Assembly (NCBI RefSeq): GCF_004217175.1
Contig: NZ_SHKI01000003.1
Span: 496,697 to 560,696, forward strand
Length of the DNA stretch: 64,000 nucleotides
Direction of reading: 5' to 3'
Origin: Leucobacter luti
GTDB lineage: Bacteria > Actinomycetota > Actinomycetes > Actinomycetales > Microbacteriaceae
The notes under the pieces were generated by a model. The model was not told the origin of the DNA, made no database searches, and saw nothing but the letters and a program-made list of their open reading frames with translations. Below are positions 56,858 to 64,000 of this stretch, piece by piece (the stretch's first letter is position 1; each line of letters opens with the position of its first letter). Made by a program: the position numbers and the translations under genes.

Positions 56858-57553
56858 ATGAGTCAAGACGTGGAGGATGTGCCGCTGCTGGTTCCCGAAG
56901 ACCTGCCAGCGGGCTGGGTGCTGCCCGATCCCCCCGTGATCGACACGGCTGCCGACTCGGTCGCCATTGATGCGGCACTCAAGTACGACAAGCTGATCTA
57001 CCCCACGCCGGGGCCGGATGGGGAGCTGAGCGGGTATAACGATGGGCGTGATGGGCGCTGGTTCCCCATCGAGCACGTCCAGTCCTACACCCGTGTGCTG
57101 CTGCGGTTGCAACGCCAGTACCTCATGCACCAGGAGCCGATGGGTGAGGTGCGTATCACGGGGATCGTCTACCTGCCCGGGCAGGCCGGTGACCCGGTGG
57201 CAAGCCCGATGCTGCGCAATCTGCCGACGTCGCGGATTGAGGCGGCGATCAACCGCCGTCAGTTCGCCGTCACCGGTGCCACACGCTTCGAGGGCGGCAC
57301 CCTCACCATGCCCTCGGGCCGCGTCATGCGATCCGAGGACGTGATGAAGCCGCTCGGTAACCCGAAGCGCACCGCCGACTTCTACGAAGTCGTCGCCTTG
57401 CAGCACACGCGCCTCGTGGACGACGGCGAACCCAACCCCACCGCGCGCATGGCCGAAATCAGCCGGGTGCCGCTCTCGACCGCGCAGGGCTGGGTCGCTC
57501 GCGCCCGCCGCAAGGGATTGCTCCCGCCCGGACGCCGAGGACGCGCCGGATAG
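56858..57553 (+). CDS. HTH-like protein divergent from recombinase (copy 2)
   Basis: A 231-residue paralogue of the protein at 25264-25959, similar over its full length including the C-terminal HTH-like segment (MAEISRVPLSTAQGWVARAR) and basic tail. ATG at 56858 follows AGGGGT. The full conservation of this gene beside a broken recombinase supports a regulatory or maintenance role. Family name not recognised. Confidence 0.65.
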   Translation: MSQDVEDVPLLVPEDLPAGWVLPDPPVIDTAADSVAIDAALKYDKLIYPTPGPDGELSGYNDGRDGRWFPIEHVQSYTRVLLRLQRQYLMHQEPMGEVRITGIVYLPGQAGDPVASPMLRNLPTSRIEAAINRRQFAVTGATRFEGGTLTMPSGRVMRSEDVMKPLGNPKRTADFYEVVALQHTRLVDDGEPNPTARMAEISRVPLSTAQGWVARARRKGLLPPGRRGRAG

Positions 57554-57572
57554 CCGGACGAGGACGCAGGGC

Positions 57573-58055
57573 ATGACTGATGTTTCCTTGAGGGGCGCGA
57601 CGGCGGCAGACCGTGGGCTGCTCGCGCGGGCGACGCTCGACAACCTGAACTGGAACGGCCCGCGCTTCACCATGAGCGAGGTCGAAGACACCGCAGAGTT
57701 TCGCCACTACTACGACGGGTGGCCGACCGGCGAAGACTTCGGCCTTGTCGCAGAGGACGCCGCAGGGGTAGCGGTCGCGGCGGTCTGGCTCCGCTACTTC
57801 ACCGCAGACGACCCCGGCTATGGGTTCATCGCCGCGACCATCCCGGAGCTGAGCATCTGGGTCAGTGCCGAGCACCGAGGCCAAGGCATCGGTGGACTGC
57901 TCCTGCATCGAGTTACCGAGGTCGCCCGATCCCGTGGCGTCACCGCTATCAGCCTCTCGGTCGAGGACGGCAACCCCGCCGCAAGGCTATACGCCCGGCA
58001 CAGCTTCCGACCCTCCCCGGACGGCGCACCTGGCTGCCTACTTCTGGAGCTCTGA
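57573..58055 (+). CDS. GNAT family N-acetyltransferase
   Basis: A 160-residue GNAT protein with acetyl-CoA motif VSAEHRGQGIGGLLLHRV and the motif B region SVEDGNPAARLYARHSF. It is only 19 bases behind the HTH-like gene. It is not closely similar to the GNAT at 27051. Acceptor unknown. Confidence 0.85.
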   Translation: MTDVSLRGATAADRGLLARATLDNLNWNGPRFTMSEVEDTAEFRHYYDGWPTGEDFGLVAEDAAGVAVAAVWLRYFTADDPGYGFIAATIPELSIWVSAEHRGQGIGGLLLHRVTEVARSRGVTAISLSVEDGNPAARLYARHSFRPSPDGAPGCLLLEL

Positions 58056-58058
58056 CGC

Positions 58059-58086
58059 AAGCCTTCCGCCGCCCATCGGCGGGCTT
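58059..58086. terminator. Hairpin between convergent GNAT and RidA genes
   Basis: CCGCCG-CCCAT-CGGCGG with outer AAGC/GCTT pairing, four bases after the GNAT stop and just before the end of the convergent RidA gene. Confidence 0.6.
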
Positions 58087-58091
58087 CGCAG

Positions 58092-58499
58092 TCAGTCAAT
58101 GACGGCGGCAACCGCTTCGATCTCAACCAACTGGTCGTCGTAGCCGAGCACGGTCACGCCCATCAACGTGCTCGGCACGTCGTGCTCCCCGAACGCGTCG
58201 CACACGACCTCCCACGCCGTGACAAGATCGCTCTGCGACGAGGATGCAACCAGTACCCGGGTGCTGATGACATCTTGGATCGTTGCACCGGAAGCAGTGA
58301 GCGCGCACTTCATCGTCTCGATGCACGCGGCAGCTTGACCCGCGTAGTCACCGACAGCGACGGTGGCACCGCTCTCGTCCAACGGGCATGATCCGGCGAG
58401 GAAGATCAGTCGAGAGTCTTTCGGCGCTGTCGCCGCATACGCGTACTCGGCAACGTCTGAGAGGTCGGCGGCGCGGATCAACTGAACAGAACTCGGCAT
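58092..58499 (-). CDS. RidA family protein
   Basis: A 135-residue YjgF/YER057c/UK114 family protein. It shows the conserved FLAGSCPLDESG start, the aromatic/Gly pattern GDYAGQAAACIETM and the C-terminal LVEIEAVA. RidA proteins hydrolyse reactive enamine/imine intermediates from PLP enzymes; related RutC acts in pyrimidine breakdown. The canonical Arg before VLVAS (STRVLVA) is present. Its location outside the catabolic island leaves the role open. Confidence 0.85.
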   Translation of the reverse strand: MPSSVQLIRAADLSDVAEYAYAATAPKDSRLIFLAGSCPLDESGATVAVGDYAGQAAACIETMKCALTASGATIQDVISTRVLVASSSQSDLVTAWEVVCDAFGEHDVPSTLMGVTVLGYDDQLVEIEAVAAVID

Positions 58500-58683
58500 G
58501 CCTCCATTCTCTCAGGACGGCCGACGCCGTCGCATCTGCGCCAACCTGACCCGGCACCGCCCCCCGCCGCACACCTCACCGCGCACGCCCAGCACGCGAC
58601 GCCGCTGCGCCCCTCCCGACAACTGCCTACCTACTCCCGGCATCACCGGACTTCTCGCCTCTTTCACAGTGAATGAACGTATC

Positions 58684-58717
58684 CTACGTGCCGTAGTTGC
58701 CAGTACACTAGTTGTGT
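58684..58717. promoter_or_regulatory. Inverted repeats upstream of relaxase, candidate oriT or operator
   Basis: A perfect palindrome CTACG-TGC-CGTAG (58684-58696) is followed by ACAC-TAGTT-GTGT (58705-58717), 27 bases before the relaxase start. MobF origins of transfer often carry such repeats beside the relaxase gene. The nic site cannot be identified. Confidence 0.4.
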
Positions 58718-58743
58718 GAGATGAGCGATCGGAGGCGGTGGCG

Positions 58744-61700
58744 ATGCATGGCGGCGTGATCCCGTTCCGGGGAACCGGGGCCGACGCGCTGCGCTATGTC
58801 GAGGCCGACCGCTCCCGCGCGGACGACTACTACCTCGGCGCGGAAACCACGGTTGCGCAGTTCGCGGCGCTTGACGGGTCGGGCGCGGTGAGCGCTGAGC
58901 TGAGTCTTGACCCTGCCGCGTATGCGGGATGGGTGGACTGGGTGAACCCGCTCACGGGTGAGTCGATGGGGAAACCGCGGCGGGCGGGGTCGGATCGAAA
59001 GTCGTCACCTCGGTTCACGGAAATGGTCATCAATACCCCCAAGAGCTTGTCGATCGCCGCCGCCTTGCACCCGGAAGTCTCCGACGCCTTGGACACCGCC
59101 CAGCAGGACGCCATGGCGGAAATTCGGCGTTGGCTCGCCCAGCACTCCGTGACCCGCGTGGGGTCGCTGGGTGCGCAGGAGGTCGTACCCGTCGAGCAGA
59201 TGCACGTCGTCGGTATTACGCACAGGACGTCGCGGGCGGGTGATCCGCACCGCCACATTCACATGCAGATCGGCACCCGCGTCTTCGCTGCTGGGAAGTG
59301 GCGGGGCCTGTTCACCGCGGCACTGTTCAAGCAGCAGGGCACGATCCGCGCCCTCGGCACGGCCGTGATCGCCGCCAGCCCCGACCTCGCGGATACCTTG
59401 GAGCGGCACGGCCTGACCCTCGACCCCGCCACGGGCGAAGTGGTCGAGTTGCAGCGGTTCAACGCGCTCATGTCGAAGCGTGGGGCGCAGGTGGGCCGCA
59501 ACCTCGAACTCCTCGAAGCCGAATGGGACCAGGCGCATCCCGGCGAGACGATGGGGCCGGTCGTCGCCACCCGTCTGCGCGCGGAAGCGTGGGCGCACGA
59601 GCGACCCGCGAAGAAGCCGACCACTCTGGCGGAGGAAGCCGGATGGGTGACGGAGCTGCGGGAGGGCGGGTACGACCCGGACACTCTGCGAGGGCCGGTG
59701 CCGCGCACATCGGTGTCGCTGGATGACCTGAGTGTGCAGGAGGTTGCTTCCCGCGCGCTGGATCGTTGCGCCGCTGCTGCATCGGCGTGGTCGGCGCACA
59801 CGGTGACTGAGCACGCGATGCGGATCATGACCGAGCACGGGGTGCGCGCCACGCCCGAGGAGGTGCGCGAGTTCGTGCAGGTTGCAACCGTGCTGGCGCT
59901 GGAGGACTGTTTCTCGATCCTCCCGCCCGACGCTCCACGGCCTGAGCATGTGGCGCATCTGTCGAGCGTGCGCGTCATGCAAGCCGAAACCGAACTGCGC
60001 GACCTCATCACCAACCGCATCCCCGAACGGGAGCCAAAGCGCCCTGACGTGCGACGCCTCGCAGACGCGGCTGGACTTGACACCGGACAGACCGAAGCAG
60101 CCGCAGCGATCACATCGGCTGATCCGCTGGTGATCGTGGAAGGCGCAGCGGGCAGCGGGAAGACGACCATGCTTGCCACCGCCATTGCCGCTGTGAATGA
60201 GCGGGGTGGGGTGGTGCGGGTGGTCGCGCCGACGAAGAAAGCCGCCGACGTCGCTCACCAGGCCCTCGGCGTGCCCGCGGACTCGGTGGCCGCTCTCGCG
60301 CATGCACACGGCTACAGGTGGAACGAGGACGGCGTATGGACACGCCTCACAGTCGGCGACACCGACCCCAAGACCGGCCGCGCCTACACCGGCCCACCGG
60401 AGGCAGCGCGGTTGCGGCGGGGTGAGAGGATCGTGGTGGATGAGGCCGGGATGCTCGACCAAGACAGCGCCCTCGCACTGTTCACGGTCGCCGCAGAGAC
60501 GGGCGCGACGCTCGCGCTCGTCGGCGACCGTGCACAGCTCCCTGCCGTTGGCAGGGGCGGGGTGCTCGATATGGCCGCGCAGATTCGGGGCCGCACTGTC
60601 GATATGAGCGAGGTGCACCGATTCACCAACCCCACCTACGCCGAACTCTCTATCCGCTTGCGGGGGCGGGATGATCCCGGCGCGATCTTCGACCGGCTAC
60701 AGAATCTTGGCCTGATCCAGTTGCATGCCAATACCGACGAGTTGCATGAGCACATTGCCACTCAGCGGGGCGGCGGTCAGGCGGTCACCGTCGCCACCAA
60801 CGACGAAGCCACCCGCTTGAACGCGCGCATCCGTGACGAGCGGGTGCGGGCCGGAACCGTGGACGACAGTGTGACCACGACAGGCAGCGACGGCCTGCCG
60901 ATTAGTCGGGGTGATCTGATTCAGACGCGCAAGAACGACACCGCCCTGGGGGTGGCGAACCGGCAGCAATGGAGCGTCCAGCATGTCGAGGAAGACGGCA
61001 CCGTCTGGGCGGTCGAGGCCGACAATGAGCGCAAGCGTGACCAGTCTGTACGGCTGCCCGCCGCGTATGTTGCCGAGCATGCACACCTGGCTTACGCTTC
61101 CACTGCCTATGGGGTGCAAGGGGTGACAGTTCCCGCGTCGCACACGATCCTCACCGACGCGATGACCGGCCCCGCCGTCTATGTCGGAATGACCAGAGGC
61201 AAGGGCGAGAACCAGCTACACATCATCGCCGAGAACTTGCCCGATGCGCGGGAGCAATTCATCAACGCCCTCGACCGCGACCGCGCCGACCGAGGACTCA
61301 CCCACACCGCCCAGCAAGCAGCAGAAGCCGTGCGGGGGTTGGTCGATGACGGCCCCGTGAAGCTCGTACGCACCGAGATAGCAGCCCTCGAACGCCGTGC
61401 AGAACAAGCCGAAGCAAGCGCCGCACGGTGGCAACAAGCCAGTGATGCCCTGGACGAACTACACGCCCGGCAGTGGGCGGAACGCGAGCAAGCAGCTGAG
61501 GCGAACGAGGCAGCGAAACAACAACTCGAGCTCGCACGCACTGAGGTTGCCGAACCGCTCATCGCGCAGGCACGCGCCGCACTGACCGACTGGCAGGCTA
61601 CCGATGCCGCCGAGCAGACCGCAAGCGCGAAAATGCGCACCGCCGGGTGGTTCAAGAAGCGCCGCACCACCACCGAGTGCGACACCGCCCAGAGTGCGAC

Positions 61701-62190
61701 GCGCGACGCGAAACGACGACTCGCGAAAGCGTGGGGTGAGCCGCCCCGCTGGAACGAGAGTCAGAGTGCGTGGGTCGAGCGCGTCACGAAGCCCCGAATC
61801 GACGCTGACCCTCGTGTGGTCGAGGCTGAGCAGCAGCGTGCCGCCGCCGCGCATGACCTTCACACGATGATGGAGCCCAACCCGTGGTCGAGCATCAGCA
61901 TCTATGTCCGCATCTTCGGCGAAGAAGCCGTGAGGAAGAACCCCGGTGCCTACGTCAACGCCCGCCCCACCCGGCAAGCTGAAGACGCGACCCGCACCGC
62001 CCAGCAGGCCCGCGCCGAAGCCAAGACTCTGCGCGCCATGACCCCGGCCGAGGCGGTCGAACGAATTAAGCTGACCCGCGCCGCCGAGGAAACCAGGCGC
62101 GAGAATGCCCGCGTGCTCGCAGAACGTGAACGCGCTCTTAAGGTCTCCCGCCCAACCCCCGGCCAGAACGGGCCAAGCCTGAGCTGGTGA
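58744..62190 (+). CDS. MobF-family conjugative relaxase/helicase (TraA/TrwC-like)
   Basis: A 1148-residue two-domain transfer protein. The N-terminal TrwC relaxase has tandem tyrosines near residues 29-30 (DDYYLG) and the histidine cluster His169, His171, His173 (HRHIH). A RecD-like helicase follows with Walker A near residue 466 (EGAAGSGKTTML), Walker B-like VVDEAGMLDQDS and the AYASTAYGVQGVT motif. The C-terminal third is coiled-coil and charged. ATG at 58744 has GGAGG eight bases upstream; GTG at 58738 is too close to it. It marks the element as mobilizable or conjugative. Confidence 0.93.
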   Translation: MHGGVIPFRGTGADALRYVEADRSRADDYYLGAETTVAQFAALDGSGAVSAELSLDPAAYAGWVDWVNPLTGESMGKPRRAGSDRKSSPRFTEMVINTPKSLSIAAALHPEVSDALDTAQQDAMAEIRRWLAQHSVTRVGSLGAQEVVPVEQMHVVGITHRTSRAGDPHRHIHMQIGTRVFAAGKWRGLFTAALFKQQGTIRALGTAVIAASPDLADTLERHGLTLDPATGEVVELQRFNALMSKRGAQVGRNLELLEAEWDQAHPGETMGPVVATRLRAEAWAHERPAKKPTTLAEEAGWVTELREGGYDPDTLRGPVPRTSVSLDDLSVQEVASRALDRCAAAASAWSAHTVTEHAMRIMTEHGVRATPEEVREFVQVATVLALEDCFSILPPDAPRPEHVAHLSSVRVMQAETELRDLITNRIPEREPKRPDVRRLADAAGLDTGQTEAAAAITSADPLVIVEGAAGSGKTTMLATAIAAVNERGGVVRVVAPTKKAADVAHQALGVPADSVAALAHAHGYRWNEDGVWTRLTVGDTDPKTGRAYTGPPEAARLRRGERIVVDEAGMLDQDSALALFTVAAETGATLALVGDRAQLPAVGRGGVLDMAAQIRGRTVDMSEVHRFTNPTYAELSIRLRGRDDPGAIFDRLQNLGLIQLHANTDELHEHIATQRGGGQAVTVATNDEATRLNARIRDERVRAGTVDDSVTTTGSDGLPISRGDLIQTRKNDTALGVANRQQWSVQHVEEDGTVWAVEADNERKRDQSVRLPAAYVAEHAHLAYASTAYGVQGVTVPASHTILTDAMTGPAVYVGMTRGKGENQLHIIAENLPDAREQFINALDRDRADRGLTHTAQQAAEAVRGLVDDGPVKLVRTEIAALERRAEQAEASAARWQQASDALDELHARQWAEREQAAEANEAAKQQLELARTEVAEPLIAQARAALTDWQATDAAEQTASAKMRTAGWFKKRRTTTECDTAQSATRDAKRRLAKAWGEPPRWNESQSAWVERVTKPRIDADPRVVEAEQQRAAAAHDLHTMMEPNPWSSISIYVRIFGEEAVRKNPGAYVNARPTRQAEDATRTAQQARAEAKTLRAMTPAEAVERIKLTRAAEETRRENARVLAERERALKVSRPTPGQNGPSLSW

Positions 62191-62399
62191 GCCGTTCGGT
62201 AACTCGCCTGCGCCCGTCCAGAAGAACACGGTGAGCTCTTGAAGTCGTTCTTGCTCCTGTGCGTGGCTTGGGCGGAACGAGGGGTGTGCTCGTGGCGTTG
62301 CAAGCCTCGTGAACTGTCTTTACTGGAAAGCTGAGGAATCGATGAAGGAGTAGGCAAGCGCTTGGGCGCGTGCGCGACGCAGGCGAATCGGAGGAATCG

Positions 62400-63278
62400 T
62401 TATGCCGACACCCAAGAGGCATTAGCGCCTCTGAGAAGTTGGATACTGTCGACGTCGAGGTGTTCACTGAACACGACAATCTCTGAGCCGATGTGTTGGC
62501 GCTGCGCGGTGTGGGCGATGTCGAACCGAGCCATGCGCAGCCCGGAATAGAGTTCTTCGGTCACGCGCTCGCTGACGTCGTAGGTCAGCATCCAGGGAGT
62601 TCGGGAGTTGCGTAGTTGCTCTGCCAGGAGTTGGTGATCGTCGTAAGACAGTGAATCGAGGTACAGATCCTCTCCCTGCACGATGTATGGCGGATCGACG
62701 TAAGCGAACACGTCCTGACCTAGTGGTTCGAGCGTCTCCATGAACTCGCGGCCATCCAGTTGGGAAACCTCGACCCGCCTGCGGTATTGCCCCAAGCGAC
62801 GCACCCTTTCCGCAAGGTCCACGCGGTTGAATCGTGCGTCAATCTTCCACTTACCTGTCTGGTTCAGCCCCCCAATAGGGCGTGCAGTAAGAATACCGGA
62901 GCGATTGCACCGGTTCAGGAAGAACGTCGCGAACCCGAGTTCGAGGTCCTTTCGTCCAGAAGGGCTTTGGAATATCTGTCGCGCACGCTCCCAATGCTCA
63001 AGGTCAACTACGGCTGTTTCTACCTCCTGAGCGAACCGCTCGGTATCGTAGAAGACACAACGCCAGAACGCGGCTATTCCCGGTGAGAGGTCGTTGATGC
63101 GCACCGCGCGCACCTGCTCATCGACAAGTAGACGAAGGGCCGCACCTGCGCCACCCGCGAAAGGTTCGGCGTAGATCGTGGGGCGCGGGGACTGTGCGCG
63201 CATTAGCGATGCAAGGTAGGGGGCGACGCGGGCTTTACCACCCGGATACCGAAGTGGGCTGAGGAATGGATGACTCAC
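62400..63278 (-). CDS. D12-class adenine-specific DNA methyltransferase (Dam-like)
   Basis: A 292-residue N6-adenine methylase. It has the class alpha motif LRYPGGKARVAPYL, the SAM motif AEPFAGGAGAALRLL and the catalytic DPPY in YVDPPYIVQ. No restriction enzyme gene is visible in the window. Its ATG overlaps the stop of the upstream gene by four bases, so the two are expressed together. Target sequence unknown. Confidence 0.92.
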   Translation of the reverse strand: MSHPFLSPLRYPGGKARVAPYLASLMRAQSPRPTIYAEPFAGGAGAALRLLVDEQVRAVRINDLSPGIAAFWRCVFYDTERFAQEVETAVVDLEHWERARQIFQSPSGRKDLELGFATFFLNRCNRSGILTARPIGGLNQTGKWKIDARFNRVDLAERVRRLGQYRRRVEVSQLDGREFMETLEPLGQDVFAYVDPPYIVQGEDLYLDSLSYDDHQLLAEQLRNSRTPWMLTYDVSERVTEELYSGLRMARFDIAHTAQRQHIGSEIVVFSEHLDVDSIQLLRGANASWVSA

Positions 63279-64000
63279 TTCGAGATACTGCCAATGAGTT
63301 GGTTCAAACGCTCCAGCACAGGACGGAAGGTCAGGCTTAGAACGCGTACCTCTGTAGGGGCGGCGTTGCCGTGGATGTTGTGAACGAAGGCGTTCAGGGA
63401 CTGGACGGCCAATGCGTCTCCGTCCTGGGTTCTCATCCAGGCCATCTCCAGTGACTTGTCTCGTTTTGCGGGATTATGACATTCCGGGTCAAGTCTCAGT
63501 AGTGCGTGGCGAACCTTTTTCTTGAGGGAGTCGCCCTCTGTTGCGCCCGTCACAACCCCGCGATCAATTGCCTCCGTAACCGTGAGTTCCAGGAGGACAC
63601 GCACCAGTATCCCGCTGACCGGTGCAGCATCAACGATGTTGATCTTCTGGGACATGGCGAGCAGTTCTCGAATGCGCGGGCTCAGGTGAGGCATCTTCAG
63701 CGATTTGAAGATCACGTTCTCCGGTGGCGGAGTCTTTCCACTGCCACCGCCATTCCCCGAAGTTCCGCCACCGCCGTCCGACTCACCGCCGCCTGACGTT
63801 CCGTTTCCGCCTGTTCCTGCGCCGTTTCCCGTACCGGATCCATTATCCGTACCCGCTCCAGCCCCGGATGCCCCACCCGTGCCACCAGCGGTGTCATCGC
63901 CATCATCCCCGCCTGAGTTACCTGGCCCTGGGTGCTCCCCAGGAAGTCTTGGAGTGGACAGTCGGTTTGCCCGGTTGGGAAGCACCTCAGATCGATCAGC
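63275..64000 (-). CDS. Gly-rich linker protein coupled to DNA methylase (5' end off window)
   Basis: At least 241 residues; the frame is still open at the window edge, and the GTG at 63985 may only be an internal codon. A very Gly/Ser/Thr-rich stretch of about 65 residues joins an unseen N-terminal part to a C-terminal helical domain (MPHLSPRIRELLAMSQKIN and RVLSLTFRPVLERLNQLIG). I do not recognise the C-terminal domain. A ParB/Srx-like N-terminal domain would be typical for this arrangement but is not visible. Coupling to the methylase suggests a DNA-modification partner. Confidence 0.6.
   Translation of the reverse strand, partial: ADRSEVLPNRANRLSTPRLPGEHPGPGNSGGDDGDDTAGGTGGASGAGAGTDNGSGTGNGAGTGGNGTSGGGESDGGGGTSGNGGGSGKTPPPENVIFKSLKMPHLSPRIRELLAMSQKINIVDAAPVSGILVRVLLELTVTEAIDRGVVTGATEGDSLKKKVRHALLRLDPECHNPAKRDKSLEMAWMRTQDGDALAVQSLNAFVHNIHGNAAPTEVRVLSLTFRPVLERLNQLIGSISK

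Larger units (their letters stand above)
23207..64000. mobile_element. Probable integrative element(s) inserted at tRNA-Ala, right end beyond window
   Basis: The left boundary is inferred from the recombinase reading into tRNA-Ala. Content includes a second, truncated copy of the same recombinase module, a MobF relaxase/helicase and an adenine methylase on the right side, and a catabolic island in between. No second copy of the tRNA 3' end was noticed, so the right end is unknown. Whether this is one element or a composite of two is open. Confidence 0.55.

Noticed and set aside
58092..58499. RidA protein as a RutC-like member of the pyrimidine pathway
   Set aside because: It lies outside the IclR-operator island, beside transfer genes, with no operator; membership is not supported.

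Overview
The window is high-GC DNA read as an actinobacterial chromosome. Ino1 and MshB point to mycothiol synthesis. DUF3566, DUF6049 and DciA (DUF721) homologues are present, and the gene order around oriC is typical of Microbacteriaceae. A Leucobacter-like host is my best guess, but this is inference from gene content only.

Positions 1-23206 are the conserved origin region. The minus-strand genes ino1, mshB and cca come first, then a DUF6049 membrane protein and trxB-trxA. The classical minus-strand block parB-parA-rsmG-jag-yidC-yidD-rnpA-rpmH diverges from dnaA-oriC-dnaN-recF-dciA-gyrB-gyrA-DUF3566. The block ends with tRNA-Ile(GAT) and tRNA-Ala(TGC). Three perfect parS palindromes lie close to the origin, two of them inside recF.

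From tRNA-Ala to the end of the window is accessory DNA. A large serine recombinase reads into the tRNA-Ala gene on the antisense strand, so the tRNA is the probable attachment site. A three-gene module (serine recombinase, small overlapping protein, divergent HTH-like protein) occurs twice in direct orientation, at 23.1-26.0 kb and 55.7-57.6 kb. The second recombinase is cut after about 249 codons and fused head-on to a 5'-truncated double-AraC regulator. To the right of it lie a MobF relaxase/helicase, a D12-class adenine methylase and an edge-truncated Gly-rich protein, which suggests an integrative mobilizable or conjugative element.

Between the two modules are AraC, GNAT, BenE and MocR genes (26-30.3 kb), a lipoprotein gene, and a compact catabolic island (31.6-53 kb). 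The island encodes an AA_synth-family protein, a class III aminotransferase, a dihydropyrimidinase/hydantoinase with a complete metal site, an LLM-class (F420-type) oxidoreductase, an NADPH:F420 oxidoreductase, a beta-ureidopropionase-like amidohydrolase, a Zn alcohol dehydrogenase, an aldehyde dehydrogenase, CofE, CofC, a THI5/NMT1-like ABC importer and a second nitrilase-fold hydrolase. The divergent arm carries a siderophore/B12-type ABC importer of the kind proposed to import F420 precursors, then CofD, an IclR regulator and a class I aminotransferase.

My reading is a self-contained F420H2-dependent reductive pathway for a pyrimidine-like (cyclic ureide) ring. NpdG would make F420H2, the LLM enzyme would reduce the ring, HydA would open it, the nitrilase would release the carbamoyl group, and the aminotransferase plus dehydrogenases would process the beta-amino acid. 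The cofactor would be built from an imported deazaflavin precursor. A palindrome of consensus GAACC-N3-GGTTC lies at the island's promoters and is the candidate IclR operator. No dihydropyrimidine dehydrogenase and no Fo synthase (FbiC) were seen in the window.
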